Source: Microcaldota archaeon
GTDB lineage: Archaea > Iainarchaeota > Iainarchaeia > JAADDC01
DNA: 8,701 bases
NCBI GenBank assembly: GCA_027043825.1
Contig: JALUER010000079.1
Location: forward strand, 1-8,701
Direction of reading: 5' to 3'
Shown here: positions 4,847-8,701 of the stretch, piece after piece
How positions within the stretch are numbered: position 1 is the stretch's first letter
Layout: every line of letters begins with the position of its first letter
Made by a program: the position numbers and the translations under genes
Notes under the pieces: generated by a model
The model's database searches: none
What the model saw: the letters and a program-made list of their open reading frames with translations, nothing else
What the model was told of the DNA's origin: nothing

Positions 4847-6041
4847 AAAACAACCTCCTTTGGATCCCCTTCATTAGCTCGCTCTTTTCTCTCCAGTCCT
4901 CTATGTCCACCCGCATACCGAGCTGTTCCTTGGCGTAGAGGAGAGCTTCCCGGAGGGACGGGAAGGAAAGGGGTTTGGTGGAAAGGGCTTGGCGGACGTT
5001 CTCCCTTACCTGCCAGACTCCCAGGGGAGCGTAGTAGCCTTCCCGGACCTCCCTGAGCACGAGAACGGAGGCAATACGCCTCATCCTTCTCAGCTTCTCC
5101 AGAACGGCCAGCTTCGTGGCGTAGTAGGAGCCGCCCACATTTTCGGCATAGGTCTTCCGCTCCCTCCCGAACTCCCCGTCGGAGAGGATGACCTTCTTCC
5201 CGGAGGCCCAGAAGGACCTGGCAGCCCAGGCCTCCACCAGCTCAAAGGCCCAGGGACCGGGAATGAAGAAGATGTAGAAGTGGTTGTCGTAGAGGCTGGA
5301 GTGGAAGAGGAGGATGCTTTCCACAGGAGGATAGGAGTAGATCTCCTGGAGGAGGTGCTCGGACACCATGGAGTCCACGGCGGTGATGGCCCAGCGGGTG
5401 GGGACGAGCCTCTTCTGGATCCCAAGGATGCCAGCGGTCAGGTAGCGGGCAAGGTTGTAGACGTCGTATCCCTTATCGTACAGGTATATGACCGCGTCTT
5501 TGGCCTTCACCTCGTCGTAGTAGAGCTTCTCCACCCTCTTATCCACTTTCGGGTTCTCGGAAAGGGCGATACTCCGGAGGGGGCCCTGGAAGCCTATGGG
5601 AGGGAAGAGGTTAGAGAAGGAGACCGTTACCCGGGGTTCCCTGTAGAACTCCACGTCAGTGGCCACGGGTTTCCTGCTCATGGCCAGCTCCTGCACGGTG
5701 CTGAGGATTCTATCGGGCTCGTCCACCCTTATCCTCTTCTTGCCGCCTCCCGTGTGGAGGCGGACGTCCAGGATGTCGTCAATGGAGAAGTTTCTCGAGA
5801 CCCAGAGGGGAGGGTTGTCCGCGACCCTCGGATCCTCCTGGGTGACGAGGGGCGTGACATTCACGTTGGGATATCCCTTCCAACCGACGAGGAGGGAGGG
5901 AGGTGTATAGCCCTCGATCTCCCTGGAGACCCGGACATTTCTGAGCCGCCTCTGGGCCTCCAGGAGGGGGCACCTCTCCAGACCGCACCAGAGCCTGCCC
6001 TTACATCTTATACATAACTCCGGCCTGATGACGCTGACCAC
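4845..6041 (-). CDS. nreA: DNA repair protein NreA
   Basis: An archaeal Nre-family protein (about 398 residues; family N- and C-terminal domains formerly DUF650 and DUF651), implicated in DNA repair together with the sliding clamp. An N-terminal zinc-finger-like cluster has Cys10, 13, 19 and 24 (LCIRCKGRLWCGLERCPLL). Family-like stretches follow, such as VGWKGYPNVNVTPL and the FFIPGPWAFELVEAWAARSF region. The last five residues, QRRLF, preceded by KGI, form a PCNA-interacting (PIP) motif, as known for Nre proteins. I prefer the GTG at 6041: a TATA-like core at 6061-6067 lies about 23 nt upstream, fitting a leaderless mRNA, whereas the in-frame TTG at 6047 is only 17 nt from it and has no Shine-Dalgarno sequence. 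The TAG stop overlaps the 3' end of rnpB by 2 nt. The gene is divergent from the pilus ATPase. Confidence 0.93.
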   Translation of the reverse strand: MVSVIRPELCIRCKGRLWCGLERCPLLEAQRRLRNVRVSREIEGYTPPSLLVGWKGYPNVNVTPLVTQEDPRVADNPPLWVSRNFSIDDILDVRLHTGGGKKRIRVDEPDRILSTVQELAMSRKPVATDVEFYREPRVTVSFSNLFPPIGFQGPLRSIALSENPKVDKRVEKLYYDEVKAKDAVIYLYDKGYDVYNLARYLTAGILGIQKRLVPTRWAITAVDSMVSEHLLQEIYSYPPVESILLFHSSLYDNHFYIFFIPGPWAFELVEAWAARSFWASGKKVILSDGEFGRERKTYAENVGGSYYATKLAVLEKLRRMRRIASVLVLREVREGYYAPLGVWQVRENVRQALSTKPLSFPSLREALLYAKEQLGMRVDIEDWREKSELMKGIQRRLF

Positions 6042-6060
6042 CTTCAAAGATGAGGGAACG

Positions 6061-6068
6061 TTTTTATG
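6061..6068. promoter_or_regulatory. Shared TATA-like core between nreA and the pilus ATPase gene
   Basis: TTTTTATG on the plus strand (CATAAAAA on the minus) is the only AT-rich patch in the 48-nt spacer. It is centred about 25 nt before the ATPase GTG (6090) and about 23 nt before the nreA GTG (6041), so both mRNAs would be leaderless. A second divergent pair using one core in this window repeats the mscS/pilin arrangement. Confidence 0.5.
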
Positions 6069-6089
6069 GGGGGACGTCCTTAGGTAGGC

Positions 6090-7670
6090 GTGGGCTACCT
6101 GGACGAGCTCATACGGGCGGCCAAGGAGGGGAGCAAGGAAGAGAAGCGAAGGGAAGAGGAGGCCCCCGCCTCGGTGAAGGAGGTCGTCCCCCAGAAGGAG
6201 GGAACGGAGGCAAAGAAGAAGGCGGCGGTGGTGGAGGAGTACGGCAACGTGAAGATAATGAAGGTGGAAGGGGAGCCCCTCCTCGTCTACGCCATCCCCC
6301 TACCGAGACCCACCGTCGCCGAGAGGAAGATCATAGAGATCCTGAAGGACGCCACGGCCCGCCTCATCTCCCTGACGGGGACAAAGTTCAGGGACAGGGA
6401 GGCCAAGAAGAACTTCTACAAGCAGAAGGTCATAGAGATCATCGAAAGCACGCCGGAGCTCGGTATACCTCCTGCCAGGAAGGAGTACTACGCCGAGGCC
6501 GTTGTAAGGGAGATGATAGGCTACGGTCCGCTTGACTTCTTGCTGGAGGACGACGAACTGGAGGAGATCATGGTCATAGGCCCCAAGAGACCGGTCTACG
6601 TGTTCCACCGACGCTACGGAATGATGAAGTCCACTATCGAGTTCGTGACAGACGAGGAGATAAGGGAGATCATAGACAAGATAGCGAGGGACGTGGGGAG
6701 GAGAATAGACATAGAGAACCCGCTCTTGGACGCCCGTCTACCCGACGGGAGCAGGGTAAACGCCACCATACCCCCGGTCTCGGTGGACGGCTCCACCATC
6801 ACCATCAGGAAGTTCAGGGAGGACCCCTACACCATCGTGGACCTCATGGGCTTCGGGACCTTCAGCGGGGAGGTGGCAGCCTTCCTCTGGCTGGCGGTGG
6901 ACGGCATGGGGGCAAGGCCTGCCAACATCCTCGTGGCAGGTGGGACTGGCTCTGGAAAGACCACCACCCTCAACGTACTGGCGGCCTTCATCCCGGCCTA
7001 CGAGAGGGTGATAACCATAGAGGACACGGCGGAGCTGAACCTCCCCCTGGAGCACTGGGTGAGGTTAGAGACAAGGCCCCCGGGCATAGAGGGCACCGGG
7101 GAGGTGGACATGAGCGCCCTCGTGAAGAACGCTCTCAGGATGAGGCCCGACAGGATTATAGTGGGAGAGGTGAGGGGAGAGGAGGCCTTTACCCTCTTCA
7201 CGGCCATGAACACGGGACATGACGGCAGCATGGGAACCATCCACTCCAACAGCGCCCGGGAGACCCTCGTGAGGATAACCTCTCCCCCCATGAACGTACC
7301 CGAGGTCATGGTCACCGCCCTGGACTTCATTGTGGTCCAGCACAGGATCCACGACAGGAGAAAGGGCACCATAAGGAGGATAACGGAGATAGCAGAGGTG
7401 ATAAAACAGGACGAGAAGCCCGTGGTGAGAACCCTCTACACCTGGGACGCCCGGAGCGACGCCACCGTCCAGATCTCTTCAAACCCGGCGTACTTGAAGC
7501 TCCTGTCTGACTACACCGCTCTGGAGGTCTCTGACCTCCTCGACGAGGTATCGAGGAGGGCCGAGTTCCTGGAAGGCCTGAGGAAGAGGGGCATAAGGAA
7601 GATGGAGGACGTCAAGAGGGAAGTCCAGAGATACTTCGAGGAGAGCAAGCGGAGGTGGTCCAAGCGGTGA
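6090..7670 (+). CDS. Archaeal type II/IV secretion (type IV pilus) assembly ATPase
   Basis: A 526-residue cytoplasmic hexameric ATPase of the GspE/PilT/VirB11 class (COG0630), which powers extension of archaeal pili or archaella. An N-terminal Lys/Glu-rich stretch (about 10-48) precedes the N-terminal domain (80-270). In the core, Walker A GGTGSGKT is at 284-291, the Asp box EDTAEL at 311-316, the Walker B region RIIVGEVRGEEA at 355-366, and the His box TGHDGSMGTIHSN at 375-387. The last 60 residues are strongly charged. The GTG start fits the TATA spacing, and the next ATG (residue 57) would remove only the charged tail. The stop codon overlaps the ATG of the TadC-like gene by one base (TGATG). 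No archaellum genes are nearby, and the pilin operon lies 1.6 kb upstream, so a pilus or Tad-like machine is more likely than FlaI (inference). Confidence 0.95.
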   Translation: MGYLDELIRAAKEGSKEEKRREEEAPASVKEVVPQKEGTEAKKKAAVVEEYGNVKIMKVEGEPLLVYAIPLPRPTVAERKIIEILKDATARLISLTGTKFRDREAKKNFYKQKVIEIIESTPELGIPPARKEYYAEAVVREMIGYGPLDFLLEDDELEEIMVIGPKRPVYVFHRRYGMMKSTIEFVTDEEIREIIDKIARDVGRRIDIENPLLDARLPDGSRVNATIPPVSVDGSTITIRKFREDPYTIVDLMGFGTFSGEVAAFLWLAVDGMGARPANILVAGGTGSGKTTTLNVLAAFIPAYERVITIEDTAELNLPLEHWVRLETRPPGIEGTGEVDMSALVKNALRMRPDRIIVGEVRGEEAFTLFTAMNTGHDGSMGTIHSNSARETLVRITSPPMNVPEVMVTALDFIVVQHRIHDRRKGTIRRITEIAEVIKQDEKPVVRTLYTWDARSDATVQISSNPAYLKLLSDYTALEVSDLLDEVSRRAEFLEGLRKRGIRKMEDVKREVQRYFEESKRRWSKR

Positions 7671-8701
7671 TGCCCCTTTTCAGGAAGAAGGAAGAAAAGC
7701 CATCGGTTACCCCGGAAGATGTGACGGCGGACGAGATCGTCAGGAAGGTGTTAGAGAAGTACAGGGAGCAAGGCGAGTTCGTGCCGGACGATGAGGAAGC
7801 TCCAGAAGCCATAAAGGAGATCCTCACCGTTAGGACACTCACGTCAAAGGCCTCCGTTCCCCTAGAGTCCCACCCGTCACCTGTCGTGAGGTTCCTGGGA
7901 AGGCTCTACGAGAGGATCAAGGGCGTCGTGGAGAGGATCCAGGGGAGAATAGTCAACATGAAGCTACTGAGGAAGATCGACTTCGACCTCTACTCCGCCA
8001 ACATAAAGCTCACGGCATCCCAGTACGTAGGCATAAGCCTCACCCTTGCCCTCCTGGTGGGCATCGCCACGGCCCTCCTACTGCCCCTTATCGGAAGGTC
8101 CGTCCTCACCGTGGTATCCGCCCCCGTGGCCGGTGTCGTGGCCTTCTTCACCACGTTCATCCTGGCCATCAACTACCCGGCCCAGGTGGCAAGATCAAGG
8201 GGGGAGAAGATAGAGAAAGAGCTCCCCTTTGCCCTCCGACATCTGGCGGTGGTTATACGCTCTGGTATGAGCCTCTACAACGCCATGGAGTCCATAGCCG
8301 CCGCCAACTACGGAGTTCTCTCCGAGGAGTTCAGGCGCACCCTCCGGGAGATATCAGAGGGGAAGACGACGGAGGAGGCCCTGGAAGCCCTCGGCCTCCG
8401 ATCCCACTCCCGGGCCATGAGGAGGGCCGTTTCCCAGATACTCAGGGCCCTTAGGATCGGTGGGAACCTTTCAGATGCCATAAGAAGGATCGCAGAGGAC
8501 GTGGCATTCGAACAGAGAAATAAGGTTCGCTCCTTCACGGAGAAGCTGAGTTTGGTAAGCCTCGTCTTCATGTACGTGGGTATCGTCTTCCCCACCATGC
8601 TGGCCATCCTCAACGCCATAGGAAACGCCCCCTTGGGGACAAACCTCCTCGCCTCCTTTGCCTTCGACAGTACAGTCCTTACCACCATATACCTCCTGGG
8701 C
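7670..8701 (+). CDS. TadC / FlaJ-like membrane platform protein (T2SF family), C-terminus cut
   Basis: Partial gene: the ATG is at 7670-7672 and 344 codons run in frame to the right edge with no stop. The protein begins MPLFRKKEEK and has a long cytoplasmic N-terminal region of about 115 residues. Two transmembrane helices follow near 119-141 and 145-168. A T2SF cytoplasmic domain spans about 180-285, with ELPFALRHLAVVIRSGMSLYNAMESIA (184-210) and a repeat-like ILRALRIGGNLSDAIRRIAED (257-277). A third helix lies near 295-318, and a further hydrophobic stretch begins at about 335. This is the polytopic platform that pairs with the assembly ATPase to insert pilins into the growing filament. It starts one base inside the ATPase stop, so the two are co-translated. 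The N-terminal extension is longer than in simple GspF proteins but common in archaeal TadC/FlaJ types. Confidence 0.92.
   Translation, partial: MPLFRKKEEKPSVTPEDVTADEIVRKVLEKYREQGEFVPDDEEAPEAIKEILTVRTLTSKASVPLESHPSPVVRFLGRLYERIKGVVERIQGRIVNMKLLRKIDFDLYSANIKLTASQYVGISLTLALLVGIATALLLPLIGRSVLTVVSAPVAGVVAFFTTFILAINYPAQVARSRGEKIEKELPFALRHLAVVIRSGMSLYNAMESIAAANYGVLSEEFRRTLREISEGKTTEEALEALGLRSHSRAMRRAVSQILRALRIGGNLSDAIRRIAEDVAFEQRNKVRSFTEKLSLVSLVFMYVGIVFPTMLAILNAIGNAPLGTNLLASFAFDSTVLTTIYLLG

Noticed and set aside
4847..4860. Possible terminator of rnpB (a short pyrimidine run ending CTCCTTT)
   Set aside because: The T-run is only three bases and lies within nreA codons, so it is too weak to call.
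4989..6017. A 342-codon plus-strand open frame antisense to nreA
   Set aside because: It is composed of low-information Gly/Val/Glu/Leu-rich sequence, lies wholly opposite a clear NreA gene and has no recognisable motif. Long antisense frames are common in GC-rich genes.
6300..6608. Minus-strand open frames within the ATPase gene, including this one
   Set aside because: They are shadows of a gene with complete Walker A, Walker B and His-box motifs, and show no independent signals.
6621..6627. ATGATGA, a perfect box C match inside the ATPase gene
   Set aside because: No CTGA follows at guide spacing and no second C box or terminal stem is present; it encodes conserved ATPase sequence.

Overview
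The window reads as archaeal, probably from a hyperthermophilic euryarchaeon. It carries an RNase P RNA of the archaeal type A layout, an Nre-family DNA repair gene with a PCNA-interacting C-terminus, prepilins with class III (archaellin-like) signal peptides, a PilT/VirB11-type ATPase next to a TadC-like membrane protein, an archaeal box C/D sRNA, TATA boxes placed about 25 nt before mostly leaderless starts, and heavy AGG/AGA and ATA codon use. A Thermococcales-like host would fit, but the sequence alone does not settle the genus.

Layout from left to right: an ASCH-domain gene on the minus strand, cut by the window edge. A divergent two-gene unit on the plus strand follows: a short DUF167 protein overlapped by a PAPS-reductase-like PP-loop protein. 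The PP-loop gene runs 32 nt into the 3' end of a convergent MscS channel gene. From a nearly symmetric TATA element shared with mscS, a six-gene plus-strand operon of prepilin-like proteins begins. Every junction in it is a 4-nt start/stop overlap (ATGA, GTGA or TTGA). The last pilin stop codon lies inside box C of a well-formed box C/D sRNA, which the protein-coding view hides. The 3' stem of that sRNA runs into the TATA box of the RNase P RNA gene (rnpB). The 3' end of rnpB touches the stop codon of convergent nreA. Divergent from nreA, again across one shared AT-rich core, lie the pilus assembly ATPase and the TadC-like platform protein, which is cut by the right edge.

Functionally, the pilins (positions 2849-4520) and the ATPase/platform pair (6090 onward) probably form one archaeal type IV pilus or Tad-like secretion apparatus. 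Two pilins of 50 and 53 residues are almost pure helix, like bacterial Flp pilins. Three longer ones carry paired cysteines and/or N-glycosylation sequons, and look like minor or tip subunits. The two halves are separated by an RNA-processing block (C/D sRNA and rnpB) and nreA. No prepilin peptidase is visible in the window. The least expected element is the C/D sRNA, whose box C contains the pilin stop codon.
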